Shown: one piece after another, positions 5,425-5,425 of the stretch
Numbering within the stretch: the first letter of the stretch is position 1
Layout of the letters: the number at the start of each line of letters is the position of its first letter
Notes under the pieces: generated by a model
Databases searched by the model: none
Seen by the model: the letters and a program-made list of their open reading frames with translations, nothing else
Told to the model about the DNA's origin: nothing
Program-made: the position numbers and the translations under genes
Assembly (NCBI GenBank): GCA_024405255.1
Contig: JAKSOY010000275.1
Span: 1 to 5,425, forward strand
Direction: 5' to 3'
Length of the DNA stretch: 5,425 nt
From: Kiritimatiellia bacterium
GTDB lineage: Bacteria; Verrucomicrobiota; Kiritimatiellia; RFP12; UBA1067

Positions 5425-5425
5425 A

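Overview
The window looks like a piece of a Gram-negative genome from the Planctomycetota-Verrucomicrobiota-Kiritimatiellota-Lentisphaerota group, with Kiritimatiellota or a related gut or anaerobic lineage as my best guess. The grounds are the pairing of a Tat-exported Gfo/Idh/MocA-type oxidoreductase with a very large secreted protein carrying an autotransporter-associated beta-strand repeat, moderately high GC, and Shine-Dalgarno-led genes. The lineage is inferred from gene style; there is no marker gene here.

Everything supported lies on the minus strand, so the biological order runs from high to low coordinates. (1) Positions 5224-5425 are an upstream non-coding region. It holds a 13-bp hairpin at the window edge (5395-5424), a near-consensus sigma-70 promoter (5316-5344; TTGACG, 17-bp spacer, TAGAAT) and a roughly 86-nt leader with two abutting small hairpins and a Shine-Dalgarno site. 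(2) Positions 3949-5223 encode a complete 424-residue Tat-exported NAD(P)-dependent oxidoreductase. (3) A 77-bp gap (3872-3948) contains two inverted repeats in a row, one an 11-bp stem that is fully paired only in minus-strand RNA, followed by a strong Shine-Dalgarno. (4) Positions 98-3871 encode a 1257-residue secreted mosaic protein: signal peptide, two tandem copies of a ~300-residue module, a jelly-roll/CBM-like domain, one clear PATR-type repeat and a beta-rich C-terminal part with no recognisable membrane anchor. (5) Positions 1-25 are probably the first codons of a further minus-strand gene with its own Shine-Dalgarno.

The likely picture is a co-transcribed unit driven from the promoter at 5316-5344. 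It would make an exported sugar-type oxidoreductase and a large exported, probably carbohydrate-contacting beta-solenoid protein, with the intergenic hairpin perhaps setting their relative mRNA levels. Co-transcription and a shared role are inferences. No RNA genes, CRISPR arrays, insertion sequences or origins were seen. Nothing here proves a new system; the most distinctive items are the tandem module in the surface protein and the strand-asymmetric intergenic hairpin.
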